Of a stretch of DNA of 64,000 bases, positions 24,810 to 33,321 are shown one piece after another. The DNA is from Paenibacillus luteus (lineage in GTDB: Bacteria; Bacillota; Bacilli; Paenibacillales; Paenibacillaceae). Made by a program: the position numbers and the translations under genes. Each line of letters begins with the position of its first letter. The stretch's first letter is position 1. The notes beneath the pieces are model-generated. The model saw only the letters and a program-made list of their open reading frames with translations. It made no database searches and was not told where the DNA came from. The stretch covers positions 186,001 through 250,000 of the forward strand of contig NZ_SKCD01000066.1 in NCBI RefSeq assembly GCF_006542765.1. The letters are read 5' to 3'.

Positions 24810-25538
24810 CTAAATAATTTCATACCTTTTGTGCTGTTCAACAATGCGCATGGAGCCGGTTTTGCCTCTGTACTCTTCAATAGTATCACCATAATGCATA
24901 AGCCAGGTTTTCTTCTGAACAGCTTCAGGAAGCTGTACGAGTTCTTCAAGTGAGGCATGCACGACGCCGGGAGGCTCAAGCTGGCAATCGTGATAAATCG
25001 TAGTCACACCCTCATCGATCAATTGCTGAAGCAGCGAGGGATCGTAACGCATGTCGGCGGAATAAAAGAAATGACCGTTAAAGATAAAAGAATAGCTTGG
25101 TTTATTCGTAATATGTTTGGTTTGAATCAGTCGAACGGTTAAGCCGGGGGACAGCTCAATGTCTGTATCCGGCTGAAGCGGACGAACCTCGAAAAAGTCT
25201 TCAAGCTTGTCCAACGGTTCCTGCGTTAACCCCCCACGAAGCGTGTGTTCCCACAAGGGCTGAACAAGTGTCTCCGCAAGGTATAAGATGGGTTTTCGCT
25301 TATATTTGAACATCATCTGAAAGGCATATTCTTCCAATCCGCCAACATGGTCTCCATGTATATGACTGATCAGTACAGCATCCAGCTCGGGAAAGGAGAG
25401 GCCTTGCTCATGCAGCGCTTTCGGCAGGGTAATCCCGCAATCCACTAACAGCCGATAGCCGTTTACCTCAATAATTCCATTGTTATTGTCGTACTTTTTC
25501 GCGAAAGCACTCCCCGTTCCGATCATCGTGATATGCAT
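24810..25538 (-). CDS. MBL-fold metallo-hydrolase (ribonuclease Z-like)
   Basis: 242 residues starting at the ATG at 25538, where AAGGAGGGA is well spaced; an extension to 25562 is unlikely. The metal-binding motif SHIHGDHVGG (H-x-H-x-D-H) is near residue 57, with the further ligands expected at HITNKPS, SADMRYD and the late LMHYGDT histidine. The N-terminus MHITMIGTGSAFAKKYDNN and overall size place it with RNase Z/YycJ-like and phosphodiesterase-type MBL hydrolases, but the specific substrate cannot be told. Cytoplasmic, single gene. Confidence 0.85.
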   Translation of the reverse strand: MHITMIGTGSAFAKKYDNNNGIIEVNGYRLLVDCGITLPKALHEQGLSFPELDAVLISHIHGDHVGGLEEYAFQMMFKYKRKPILYLAETLVQPLWEHTLRGGLTQEPLDKLEDFFEVRPLQPDTDIELSPGLTVRLIQTKHITNKPSYSFIFNGHFFYSADMRYDPSLLQQLIDEGVTTIYHDCQLEPPGVVHASLEELVQLPEAVQKKTWLMHYGDTIEEYRGKTGSMRIVEQHKRYEII

Positions 25539-25668
25539 GAAAATTCCCTCCTTATCGTCCATTCATTTAATGTACCAAATCCTGTGTATCCTTGACAATT
25601 GTTGATGCACATTTGCCTCTATGTACATACAATGCAAAAGCAATATGTTCAATGGAGGCGAACAAGGC

Positions 25669-25872
25669 ATGAGCAAAGGAAAAGGTAAAGTAGCAAAGAA
25701 GAAACAGCCGGCAAGCGACCGGAAGCAGTATTCCTATAAGTTAGTGCTCTCGGATACATGTGCCGTGTGCAAAACACCATGTGCCAGAGGCATCAATTAC
25801 TTGTCCAGAATGCGTCAGCCAGGCACTGTCGGCAAAGGCGTGCCCTGTGTACTGACGAGAACGTTTGGGTAA
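25669..25872 (+). CDS. Small basic Cys-containing protein (67 aa)
   Basis: The start at 25669 has GGAGG 10 bases upstream. The first 25 residues are Lys/Gly rich (MSKGKGKVAKKKQPASDRK); the rest carries CAVCKTPC and a later Cys (KGVPC), which suggests a small zinc-binding or redox fold. No named family is recognised. The gene is alone between the MBL gene (divergent) and the stalk-domain gene. Confidence 0.65.
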   Translation: MSKGKGKVAKKKQPASDRKQYSYKLVLSDTCAVCKTPCARGINYLSRMRQPGTVGKGVPCVLTRTFG

Positions 25873-26041
25873 TGATTGCGATTATTTTATTTATTTCCCA
25901 GGCAAGCGCAGGTTTCAACAGCGTTTGACAAGATGGGTCGTATGAACAATGCATTCAAAATAGTTTCTTTAAAGGCGCAACTTTGCAGGAATTGCTGAGT
26001 ATAACCTTACATCCAGGCTATCGGATGGAGGGCTTACACCT

Positions 26042-26605
26042 ATGAAATTCAGAAAAGTTATTATTCCGCTGCTGCTGCTGTCATTATGGGGCGGATCAAT
26101 GCTGTTTGCAGATTCAGCAACCCAGAAGGTTCGCGTTTTAATTAACGGACTTGAACAGGATGGCGGGGGGTTAATGACCGACGGCAAAACCTATTTGCCG
26201 CTTCGCCAATTAGCCACTTCCATGCAGGCTATTATCGAGTGGGATGGTCCAAACAAACGTGCAACCGTATATAAACCTAATGTGCATATGTTTCTATTCC
26301 AAAATAATGCGGTATTCGGAAATGTAGCCAAGGGCTACCAAGCAAAGTTTAAGGTATTCGCCCAGCTCGATAACTTAAAAACAGACGTCGTCGCCGTAAA
26401 AGTATCCATCTTCGACCCCTCCGGCAAAGAGAAAGTAATCCAGACCGAGACTGTGAATACGTCCAAGGACAATTTCTGGTATGCAACGGACGAGATCGAT
26501 TATAAATTCGATGCTAGTGGAAAATACCCAATTCGCTTCTATCTGAAGCTCAAGGGCTCGGAAGAATGGACCGCAGTTTCAGAAAAACTCATATCTTCCC
26601 AATAA
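26042..26605 (+). CDS. Secreted protein with copper-amine-oxidase-N-like stalk domain
   Basis: 187 residues. A signal peptide (MKFRKVIIPLLLLSLWGGSMLFA) is followed by one stalk-domain unit: VRVLINGLEQDGGGLMTDG, then TYLPLRQLATSMQAIIEWDG, which carries the family P-L-R and W-D/N marks. The C-terminal 100 residues are strand rich, resembling an Ig-like or intracellular proteinase inhibitor fold (FKVFAQLDNLKTDVVAVKVSIFDPSGKEK). No enzymatic motif is visible; the protein is probably secreted or wall associated. No strong RBS: GGATGGAGG is 10 bases upstream. Confidence 0.8.
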   Translation: MKFRKVIIPLLLLSLWGGSMLFADSATQKVRVLINGLEQDGGGLMTDGKTYLPLRQLATSMQAIIEWDGPNKRATVYKPNVHMFLFQNNAVFGNVAKGYQAKFKVFAQLDNLKTDVVAVKVSIFDPSGKEKVIQTETVNTSKDNFWYATDEIDYKFDASGKYPIRFYLKLKGSEEWTAVSEKLISSQ

Positions 26606-26624
26606 TCGGAACCTTGCCATGATT

Positions 26625-26654
26625 CGCTCCTCTTATTTGAGGGGCGTTTTCGTT
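26625..26654 (+). terminator. Terminator after the stalk-domain gene
   Basis: CGCTCCTC and GAGGGGCG form a short GC stem around TTATTT, followed by TTTTCGTTT. Confidence 0.7.
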
Positions 26655-26721
26655 TGACCTTTCATAGAATGTCATGTTACTATACGATAGTCTATAAACA
26701 TTATTGAAATGGGGTAATAAC

Positions 26722-27030
26722 ATGAGCGAACATCAGCATACCGATGATTGCGGATGTGGTGAAGACCACGAGCATGAAGAGCATGTCTTTATCGTGACTG
26801 ACGACGAGGGCCAAGAACGTGAAATGGTCATGGTTTATACGTTTGAATCCGAAAACAATGTATACGCAGTATTGCTCGATCGCAACGATCCGGAAGCGGA
26901 CGGCGTTATTTTCCGTATTGAAGAAGAAAACGACGAATCCTTCCTTGTTGGCATTGAAGACGATGCCGAGTGGGATCGCGTTACTGCGATTTACGAGGAA
27001 ATTGCCCGTACGGAGAGCGAAGGAAATTAA
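26722..27030 (+). CDS. DUF1292 family protein (YrzB-like)
   Basis: 102 residues. A His/Cys/Asp-rich N-terminus (SEHQHTDDCGCGEDHEHEEH) could bind metal. It is followed by the DUF1292 core: VFIVTDDEGQEREMVMVYTFE, ENNVYAVLLDRND, and EEENDESFLVGIEDDAEWDRV. The family is small, acidic and widespread in Firmicutes, often near ruvX/mutS2-type genes, with no known function. The start MSEHQH at 26722 is preceded by GGGGTAATAAC; an extension to 26704 lacks an RBS. The Cys/His-rich leader is longer than usual. Confidence 0.85.
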   Translation: MSEHQHTDDCGCGEDHEHEEHVFIVTDDEGQEREMVMVYTFESENNVYAVLLDRNDPEADGVIFRIEEENDESFLVGIEDDAEWDRVTAIYEEIARTESEGN

Positions 27031-27062
27031 TTTCGTGCTTCCTTCCAGCTGACAAGCAAATA

Positions 27063-27100
27063 AAGAGAGGTCTGCGAGCGTCGCTTGCGGACCTTTCTTT
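27063..27100 (+). terminator. Terminator after DUF1292 gene
   Basis: AGGTCTGCGAGCG and CGCTTGCGGACCT form a 13-bp stem with two G-T/mismatched positions, followed by TTCTTTG. Confidence 0.75.
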
Positions 27101-27140
27101 GTGTTGCTGTAAGTCATTGTTAACCCCTCAAAGATCGGAT

Positions 27141-27557
27141 TTATTTTCTCGGATTAAAGTATATGGTTCGTCCATTAAACATCGTCAGTTCTGCTTTCAA
27201 CTGCTTTGCTATGTATTTGCATAATTCATTTGCTTTCGCTTTATCCCCGTGAGTGGCTTCATCAGGAAGCACGACATGAATGCATGGAACCGAAATGCCC
27301 GTGGTGCTAGGTGCTTCACTGGGGCCCAAAATAATATGTTTATACAGCGGGTTGATTCCCTTTAAATAAAACCAACGGTCATCCTGCTTGGATTCGATGG
27401 TATAAGGGAAAGCCGCTTCTGCGTAATCCCAATCAAGTTGGGTGCCAGTTAGCGTAACTTGCTCACGGTAATGCAGAAGCTGGTGGCGTATATCCTCCAG
27501 CGACACTTGCTGAACGGATGATCCTTGCACAAATTTTATGTAAGCGCTCTGACTCAT
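27141..27557 (-). CDS. DUF1885-like protein (138 aa)
   Basis: Soluble protein. The opening SQSAYIKFVQGSSVQQVSLED and the pattern HYREQVTLTGTQLDWDYAEAAFPYTI resemble the DUF1885 family of Bacillales, which has a small alpha/beta fold and no known activity. The assignment is from memory of the family and is moderate only. RBS GGCAGAGGTGAGATGCG precedes the start; a GTG upstream is possible. No partner genes: it is flanked by convergent DUF1292 and by speA on the same strand, separated by a terminator. Confidence 0.65.
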   Translation of the reverse strand: MSQSAYIKFVQGSSVQQVSLEDIRHQLLHYREQVTLTGTQLDWDYAEAAFPYTIESKQDDRWFYLKGINPLYKHIILGPSEAPSTTGISVPCIHVVLPDEATHGDKAKANELCKYIAKQLKAELTMFNGRTIYFNPRK

Positions 27558-27632
27558 CGCATCTCACCTCTGCCAACATCATAGCACGAGCGAAAACCGT
27601 TGACAATAAGTGCCAGCTCTGAAAAATCGCTT

Positions 27633-27675
27633 TAAAAAACGGCCCCATCCGCGCAAAGCGCATAGAAGGCCGTTT
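27633..27675 (-). terminator. Terminator after speA
   Basis: On the minus strand AAACGGCC... pairs with ...GGCCGTTTTTT, with an inner GCGC hairpin; the T run directly follows the stem. Confidence 0.8.
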
Positions 27676-27687
27676 CGGGTGTTTGGA

Positions 27688-29157
27688 TTACGATATCGCT
27701 GTTTCTTCCACGATAACTTTAACAAATTCGATGCTGCGATCTTCCGGTCCCTTGACCGGCAGGCCGACTTGCACGTGATCGACGATGTAATCGATGTTTT
27801 TTTGGGTAATGACCTCGCCTGGCAGCAAAATCGGGATACCAGGGGGATAGACATAAATAAACTCGGCAATGATACGGCCTGCTGATTCTTTAAACGGAAG
27901 GACTTCGGTCTCACCGTAGAAAGCGTCGCGCGGCGTTAGAGAAAGCTGCGGAATATCTGGAATTTTTACGACCAATTCACGCGCTTCAGCGCCTTCATGG
28001 AAATGCTCGGACAAGCCGCGCAATGAAATTAATAATTTAGATATGGAATCTGAGGTATCTCCAGGCGTAACTAAGCAAAGAATGTTATACATGTCGCTCA
28101 TTTCGATTTCCACATTATAGTTGTCCCGCAGCCAGTTCTCGGTCTCATAGCCTGTAATGCCAAGGTGGCGCACATGGATGGAAACTTTGGTCGGATCGTA
28201 ATCATAGGTAGCCTCGTCACCGAGAATTTCCTCGCCAAAGCAATACAAACCAGGAATTTCGTTAATTTGCTTGCGGGCGGATTCGGCAAGCTCAATCGCC
28301 CGTTCCGCGATAGCATGTCCATTCAACGCCAGATTGCGCCTCGAGGTGTCCAGCGAGCCTAGCAAAATATAGGAAGTTGATGTCGTCGTCAGCATGCTGA
28401 TAACCGTTTGGATGCGATGTGGGTTAACTCTTCCTTTACGCACATTAAGCACCGAGCTTTGAGTCATGGAGCCGCCAAGCTTATGCACGCTTGTGGCAGC
28501 CATATCCGCACCGGCCTGCATTGCAGACATTGGGAGCTTCTCATGGAAATGGATGAGCACACCATGCGCCTCGTCAACGAGTACAGGAACGTCAAAGCTG
28601 TGAACAAGATCGACAATTTCTTTCAAGTTGGCGCAAATGCCGAAGTAAGTCGGGTTGATGACAAGGACGGCTTTGGCATCCGGATGACGCTCGAGCGCCT
28701 TGCGAACAGACCGGGTGGTAATGCCGTGGTCAATACCGAGATTGTTGTCTCGAGCAGGTGAGATAAATACAGGTCTTGCTCCTGCGAAAATGATAGCGGC
28801 CATAATCGACTTGTGAACGTTACGCGGGACGATGATTTTATCGCCAGGCGCGCAAACGGTCAGAATCATCGTCATGATCGCGCCACTGGTGCCTTGCACG
28901 GAGAAATAGGTGTAATCCGAGCCGAATGCGTCAGCAGCAAGCTTCTGTGCTTCCTCAATAACGCCTGTTGGCTGATGCAGGTCATCAAGCGGTGCTATAT
29001 TGATTAAATCGATCGACAATGCGTTATCGCCGATAAATTCGCGAAATTCCGAGTCGCTGCCTAATCCTTTTTTGTGTCCTGGAATGTGAAACTGTACGGG
29101 ATCCTTCTCCGCATGTTGGCGAAGCGCTGTGAAGAGCGGGGTTTTATTATGATCCAT
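27688..29157 (-). CDS. speA: Orn/Lys/Arg decarboxylase family enzyme, probable arginine decarboxylase
   Basis: 489 residues, the size of Bacillus SpeA. PLP-dependent fold type I: FHIPGHKKGLG at the N-terminus, FSVQGTSGAIMTMI, DEAHGVLIHFHEKLPMSA, and SVHKLGGSMTQSSVLN, where the Lys binds PLP. The C-terminal Orn/DC subdomain is present (YPPGIPILLPGEVIT). It would convert arginine to agmatine, the first step to putrescine and spermidine in the cytoplasm; lysine decarboxylase is the alternative since specificity residues cannot be read reliably. The start at 29157 resembles other members (MDHNKTPLFTALRQHA); an extension of 3 residues is possible. Confidence 0.88.
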   Translation of the reverse strand: MDHNKTPLFTALRQHAEKDPVQFHIPGHKKGLGSDSEFREFIGDNALSIDLINIAPLDDLHQPTGVIEEAQKLAADAFGSDYTYFSVQGTSGAIMTMILTVCAPGDKIIVPRNVHKSIMAAIIFAGARPVFISPARDNNLGIDHGITTRSVRKALERHPDAKAVLVINPTYFGICANLKEIVDLVHSFDVPVLVDEAHGVLIHFHEKLPMSAMQAGADMAATSVHKLGGSMTQSSVLNVRKGRVNPHRIQTVISMLTTTSTSYILLGSLDTSRRNLALNGHAIAERAIELAESARKQINEIPGLYCFGEEILGDEATYDYDPTKVSIHVRHLGITGYETENWLRDNYNVEIEMSDMYNILCLVTPGDTSDSISKLLISLRGLSEHFHEGAEARELVVKIPDIPQLSLTPRDAFYGETEVLPFKESAGRIIAEFIYVYPPGIPILLPGEVITQKNIDYIVDHVQVGLPVKGPEDRSIEFVKVIVEETAIS

Positions 29158-29334
29158 CGCTAACATCCCTGCCTTTCATTAGAGGTTACAAACAAAGTTG
29201 AGTATAGCAAATACAGGGGGGAATGCAAGCTTCATTTTTAAGAGAGCACCCATAGCAGTGTTATTTGTTCTTCAATTGTTCATACATGCAGGATAATCGG
29301 TTATGGTAACATAGGTTGGTGGAGGGGTTGCAGC

Positions 29335-30528
29335 ATGAAAGATAAACGGATGCTTATTGTTATGGCTATTTTAATGACAACATTTATAGGGTTTGGCATT
29401 ATCATTCCGGTTATGCCTGAAATTATCCAAGCGGCAGATCCGAATAAAGCGGAAATACATACGGGCCGGATGCTGGCCATTTATTCCGCTGTCTCTTTTT
29501 TTCTATCCCCATTCTGGGGCAGTTTGTCCGACCGGATTGGCAGACGGCCGATTATTTTAGTTGGCGTGCTTGGCTTTGCAGCAAGCTTCCTGCTGTTTGG
29601 ACTCTCATCCGGGAACTTGACACTGATGTATCTATCACGGGTGCTGGGAGGATTGTTCTCAGGGGCTGTGGCTTCAGTTATTGTCGCCTATGTCGCTGAT
29701 ATAACTCCGCCCGAGGAAAGAACGAAGGGGATGGGGCTTGTCGGGATGTCGATTGGTCTTGGCTTTACGATCGGACCTGGCGTTGGCGGCCTATTAAGCG
29801 TGTTTTCCCTGGAGACGCCATTCTATACGGCATCAGCACTGGCTTTGATTACGTTTGTGCTGGCAGCGATGAAGCTGAAAGAATCGCTTGCACCGGAACA
29901 GCGCAAAAGTAAGTCAGAGAAGCGGGTGTCAAGGTGGGCTGCTTTTACCGGGCCGCTCAAGTATTTGTACGTACTGGCGTTTTTTGTAACGTTCACATTG
30001 GCAGGCATGGAGGCTACGCTGCAATTTTTTGGCATGAGGCGTTTTGACGTAACTCCGCTTCAGGTCGGCATCTTGTTTTTTGTATGTGGATTTGTTGGCG
30101 CTCTCGTTCAAGGCGGCATTGTACGCCGCAGGATCAAGAAAGGGGAGGAGCCGAAATACATCGCCATCGGTCTTGTGATTTCGGCGCTGGGCTTCTTCAT
30201 GCTCTTAGCGGCTCACTCGTTATGGTGGGCGACCCTGTCGCTGGCGGTCTTCGGGATTGGAAATTCCTTAATCAGGCCTTGCGTAACCTCGTTAATTACT
30301 CAAAAGACAACCGTTGGCCAAGGTGTCGCGTCCGGCTTAAGCTCGTCGATGGACAGCTTGGGCAGGATTGCAGGTCCGCTGCTCGGTTCCTTCTTCTTTA
30401 CGATTGAGATGGGGCTGCCGTATTTGCTTGGTGGCATCTTATGTATTGCAGCGCTGTTGCTGCTGCTTCGCTTCCGTCAGTTGGACAAGCAAAGCTTGCA
30501 GTCGCCTGTCATGGATTCAGCAAAATAA
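29335..30528 (+). CDS. MFS drug-efflux-type transporter
   Basis: 397 residues with 12 hydrophobic helices. MFS signatures are present: loop 2-3 GSLSDRIGRRPIILVGVLG, motif B-like YLSRVLGGLFSGAVASVIVAY with the following ADITPPEERTKGMG, and motif C-like GLGFTIGPGVGGLL in helix 5, which marks drug/H+ antiporters of the TetA/Bmr group. It exports an unknown compound across the membrane. RBS GGAGGGGTTGCAGC. It has no adjacent regulator in the same unit, and it converges with the TetR gene over a shared terminator. Confidence 0.9.
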   Translation: MKDKRMLIVMAILMTTFIGFGIIIPVMPEIIQAADPNKAEIHTGRMLAIYSAVSFFLSPFWGSLSDRIGRRPIILVGVLGFAASFLLFGLSSGNLTLMYLSRVLGGLFSGAVASVIVAYVADITPPEERTKGMGLVGMSIGLGFTIGPGVGGLLSVFSLETPFYTASALALITFVLAAMKLKESLAPEQRKSKSEKRVSRWAAFTGPLKYLYVLAFFVTFTLAGMEATLQFFGMRRFDVTPLQVGILFFVCGFVGALVQGGIVRRRIKKGEEPKYIAIGLVISALGFFMLLAAHSLWWATLSLAVFGIGNSLIRPCVTSLITQKTTVGQGVASGLSSSMDSLGRIAGPLLGSFFFTIEMGLPYLLGGILCIAALLLLLRFRQLDKQSLQSPVMDSAK

Positions 30529-30529
30529 A

Positions 30530-30575
30530 GAAAAAGCCGTTGGTTCATCACAGGATGAGCCAACGGCTTTTTTTG
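30530..30575. terminator. Bidirectional terminator between the MFS and TetR genes
   Basis: AAAAAGCCGTTGGTTCATC and GATGAGCCAACGGCTTTTTTT pair with one mismatch around ACAG. Confidence 0.93.
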
Positions 30576-30583
30576 TGCTTCGT

Positions 30584-31246
30584 TTATGGTGCAAGCCCTT
30601 TTATGATAAAAGTGATGGTTGCTTCCCGTTCCATTTCGTCATTCCATGTCGTGTTCTTTTCCTTATTTACAAAGCTGCGGGTAAGGACATAGCCGATCAG
30701 CGTGGATGCAGTCAACCGGATAACCGTATGAGGCGACCACTCGACAATAGCTCCTTGTCTTTGGAATTTCTTGATATTGCTACTGAATTTCTCAAGTACC
30801 TTAGCAAGTATGAGCTCTTGAAATTGCTCTTGAAGCTCGGGATGGAACGGAATCTCCTGAATGAATATTTTAAATACCTGCATATGGCGTTCTAGGAACG
30901 CGATCCGATTCTCAATAATGGCTCGAAGCATTTCCTCGAAGCTGTCAAAGCTGCTGTCGAGCACCTTGAAGAAGTCGCGGAGCACAAAAGGTGCTATGAG
31001 CTTAGCCATAACGGGAGCGACGATGGAGAAGAGCAAATCTTTTTTTGTTTTATAATGCCGGAAAATCGTTCCTTCGGCTACCCCAGCCCGCTGGGCGATC
31101 TCGCTCGTGGATGAAGCAGCAAAACCTTTCTGTGCAAATACCTCCGAGGCAGCCTGCACGATTTTCAACTGCTTATCCGTCATTTGAATATCTTCGTTAT
31201 CTAATTTTAACAGTTCCTGAAGCCATTGCTCGACAGGTTCTTGCAT
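30584..31246 (-). CDS. TetR/AcrR-family transcriptional regulator
   Basis: 220 residues. The N-terminal HTH region reads KIVQAASEVFAQKGFAASSTSEIAQRAGVAEGTIFRHYKTKKDLL, a standard TetR DNA-binding domain, at residues 28-72. A helical ligand-binding domain follows. The start is the ATG at 31246, with AAGGAG 8 bases upstream. It is the last gene of a minus-strand unit with the ABC ATPase and permease. The TGAGTA/TACTCA palindromes upstream of that unit are typical TetR-type operators, so it most likely represses the ABC genes and the divergent RND pump. The ligand is unknown. Confidence 0.9.
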   Translation of the reverse strand: MQEPVEQWLQELLKLDNEDIQMTDKQLKIVQAASEVFAQKGFAASSTSEIAQRAGVAEGTIFRHYKTKKDLLFSIVAPVMAKLIAPFVLRDFFKVLDSSFDSFEEMLRAIIENRIAFLERHMQVFKIFIQEIPFHPELQEQFQELILAKVLEKFSSNIKKFQRQGAIVEWSPHTVIRLTASTLIGYVLTRSFVNKEKNTTWNDEMEREATITFIIKGLAP

Positions 31247-31303
31247 GAAAGACACTCCTTCTTAACTACCCATTCCAATTAGTATATCAGAAGCAGCGGT
31301 TTT

Positions 31304-32323
31304 CTACATACGGCGATGTTTCTTCAGCGCCAGTACGTTCAGTATGGCAAAGAGTAAAGAGAACCCGATCAAGACGTAAACATCCCTATGGAAATCCATC
31401 CAGCCCTCCCCGCGGATCATAATCCCTTGCATAGCGTCAGCACCATAATAAAGTGGCATAATCAGGCTGAGCTTTTGCAGCCAAGGGTTCATCGCGTCCA
31501 GATTGAATAATCCAGAGAAAAATACTTGCGGGACAATGACAAGCGGGATGAATTGGATGATTTGAAATTCGCTGCTGGCAAAGGAAGAGAGCAGCGTGCC
31601 AAGCGTTAATGCCGTTAACGATAGCAATAAATTAATGACCAGCATATACCCGATACTCCCCGCCATGTAAAGGCCAAGCACGTCAACGGAAAACCAAGCG
31701 ATCAAAGAAGCCTGAAGCAAGGTGAATATGCCGAATCCGGCTAGATAACCTGACACGATCTCGCTGCGACGAATCGGAGTGGCGAGAAGCCGCTCCAAGG
31801 TTCCGCTTGTTCTCTCCCGAAGGAAAGAGACACCGGCGAGAAGAAATACGAAGAAGAATGAGAAAAATCCGATAAGTACTGGCCCAAAAGCGTCGAAGGC
31901 AGCCATATCGGGTCCGCCGTGTAAATAGCTAATGGTTGGCGACGTGCTGGCTGCCCCATTCTGAAAGGCATTTTGCAGCAGAAGTAGAACGGCTTTATTG
32001 ACCGATGGATCGCTTCCTTCAAGGATAAGCTTGGGCTGACCACCATCAAGCTGCAGTATGGCGGCCAAGTCGCCAGTTCCGAGGGCTGATTGGGCATCGC
32101 TCGCATTTGCAAAGACGGTGATGTCAGCATGCAGCTGTTCCATTTTCTCGATAAGTGTTGGAGGGATATCGACCGCTCCGATTGCAGGCGAGACCGTTTG
32201 ACCGTCAAAAATAAGCTTCATTAAGCTTAAAACAAGAAGAGGGGCAAGAAATAACAAAGCCAGCGTCCGTTTGTCCTTAATAAATTGGTGAATGATCCGG
32301 ATCGCCAACGCTTTGATCCTCAT
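31304..32323 (-). CDS. ABC-2 type transporter permease
   Basis: 339 residues: one N-terminal helix (about 18-38), an external domain to about residue 165, and five C-terminal helices. The middle motif FLRERTSGTLERLLATPIRRSEIVSGY is the classic ABC-2 cytoplasmic loop, and LVIVPQVFFSGLFNLDAMNPWLQKLS is the usual late segment. It is the membrane half of an exporter with the ATPase upstream, overlapping it by 4 bases (ATGA). Substrates in this family include antibiotics and lipids; none can be assigned. Confidence 0.9.
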   Translation of the reverse strand: MRIKALAIRIIHQFIKDKRTLALLFLAPLLVLSLMKLIFDGQTVSPAIGAVDIPPTLIEKMEQLHADITVFANASDAQSALGTGDLAAILQLDGGQPKLILEGSDPSVNKAVLLLLQNAFQNGAASTSPTISYLHGGPDMAAFDAFGPVLIGFFSFFFVFLLAGVSFLRERTSGTLERLLATPIRRSEIVSGYLAGFGIFTLLQASLIAWFSVDVLGLYMAGSIGYMLVINLLLSLTALTLGTLLSSFASSEFQIIQFIPLVIVPQVFFSGLFNLDAMNPWLQKLSLIMPLYYGADAMQGIMIRGEGWMDFHRDVYVLIGFSLLFAILNVLALKKHRRM

Positions 32324-33081
32324 GCTTCCTCGCCTCCCGCTTGCCCAAATGCGATGAATGCTTCTTCAATGGTCGTGGTGCCAGACTGCTCCATAATTCC
32401 TTTAGGCGTATCCACTGCGATAAGCTTACCGCCTCTGATTAGTCCCAAGCGATCGCATTTTTCCGCTTCATCCATGACATGGGTCGTTACGATAATTGTA
32501 ACGCCCTGCTTGCTGAGCGCGGATAGCTCCTTCCAGATCGATTGGCGCAGCACAGGATCAATACCAACAGTAGGCTCATCGAGTACGAGCAGCTGCGGCT
32601 CATGCAGCAGGGCTACCGCTAACGACAGGCGTCGTTTCATTCCTCCGGAGTAGGCGGAGGTTTGCTTGTTCAAATGATTCGTTAAGTCAACGAGCTTAGC
32701 GACGCTCTGGATGCGTGCCTGAAGCAAAGCTCCTTTTAAACCAAACATGGCGCCAAAAAAAGCGAGGTTTTGCTTGCCGGTCAATTCGGCATACAATGCG
32801 TCCGCTTGCGCCATGTATCCGAATGTTTGCAGCATTTTGAGCTGAGGCATAGGCTCGCCAAGCATGGCAACCGTTCCTTTATCCGCACGGTCAATGCCAG
32901 TCATGAGCTTAATCAGCGTTGTTTTGCCCGAGCCAGAGGGACCAAGCAGCCCAAACAGCTGTCCGCGCGGAATGGCAAGTGTGATGTCTTGGAGAACGGT
33001 GTGGTTGCCAAAATGCCGTGAAATGCTTTTTAGCTCAACCGCAGGTGCGGATGCTAAAGGCTTATTTGGAAAGGCATGCAT
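32320..33081 (-). CDS. ABC-2 transporter ATP-binding protein
   Basis: 253 residues: Walker A GPSGSGKTTLI, signature YSGGMKRRLSLA, Walker B LLVLDEPTVGIDP, and switch His in VTTHVMDEAEKCDRLG. This is the drug-exporter (DrrA/CcmA-like) class. It forms an exporter with the overlapping permease and lies first in the unit ATPase-permease-tetR. Its start is 24 bases from operator 1, so repression by the downstream TetR protein is likely. Confidence 0.92.
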   Translation of the reverse strand: MHAFPNKPLASAPAVELKSISRHFGNHTVLQDITLAIPRGQLFGLLGPSGSGKTTLIKLMTGIDRADKGTVAMLGEPMPQLKMLQTFGYMAQADALYAELTGKQNLAFFGAMFGLKGALLQARIQSVAKLVDLTNHLNKQTSAYSGGMKRRLSLAVALLHEPQLLVLDEPTVGIDPVLRQSIWKELSALSKQGVTIIVTTHVMDEAEKCDRLGLIRGGKLIAVDTPKGIMEQSGTTTIEEAFIAFGQAGGEEA

Positions 33082-33105
33082 ACCTGTTCACGTTCCTTTA
33101 TCCAT

Positions 33106-33125
33106 AAGTGAGTAAGTACTCACTT
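33106..33125. promoter_or_regulatory. TetR-type operator 1
   Basis: AAGTGAGTA-AG-TACTCACTT: two 9-base arms, perfectly complementary, around a 2-base centre. It is 25 bases upstream of the ABC ATPase start. Confidence 0.78.
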
Positions 33126-33153
33126 CACTATAACCGATAATGCTTTTGAATAT

Positions 33154-33173
33154 AAGTGAGTACTTACTCATTT
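33154..33173. promoter_or_regulatory. TetR-type operator 2
   Basis: AAGTGAGTA-CT-TACTCATTT shares the core TGAGTA-N2-TACTCA with operator 1 (the core is its reverse complement). The centres are 48 bases apart; this copy is on the side of the RND pump gene. Confidence 0.78.
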
Positions 33174-33321
33174 TATAGGCCTCCGCCTGAAGTCGTAGAC
33201 GGATTACATCCAGAGGCGAGCGGGAAATCCATTCTCTGGACGTTTTTAACGAATCCTACTTCTCTCTATGATTAGAAAAGACAAATAAATGAAACCGTTA
33301 CGGAGAAGGAGCAAGAAAGAA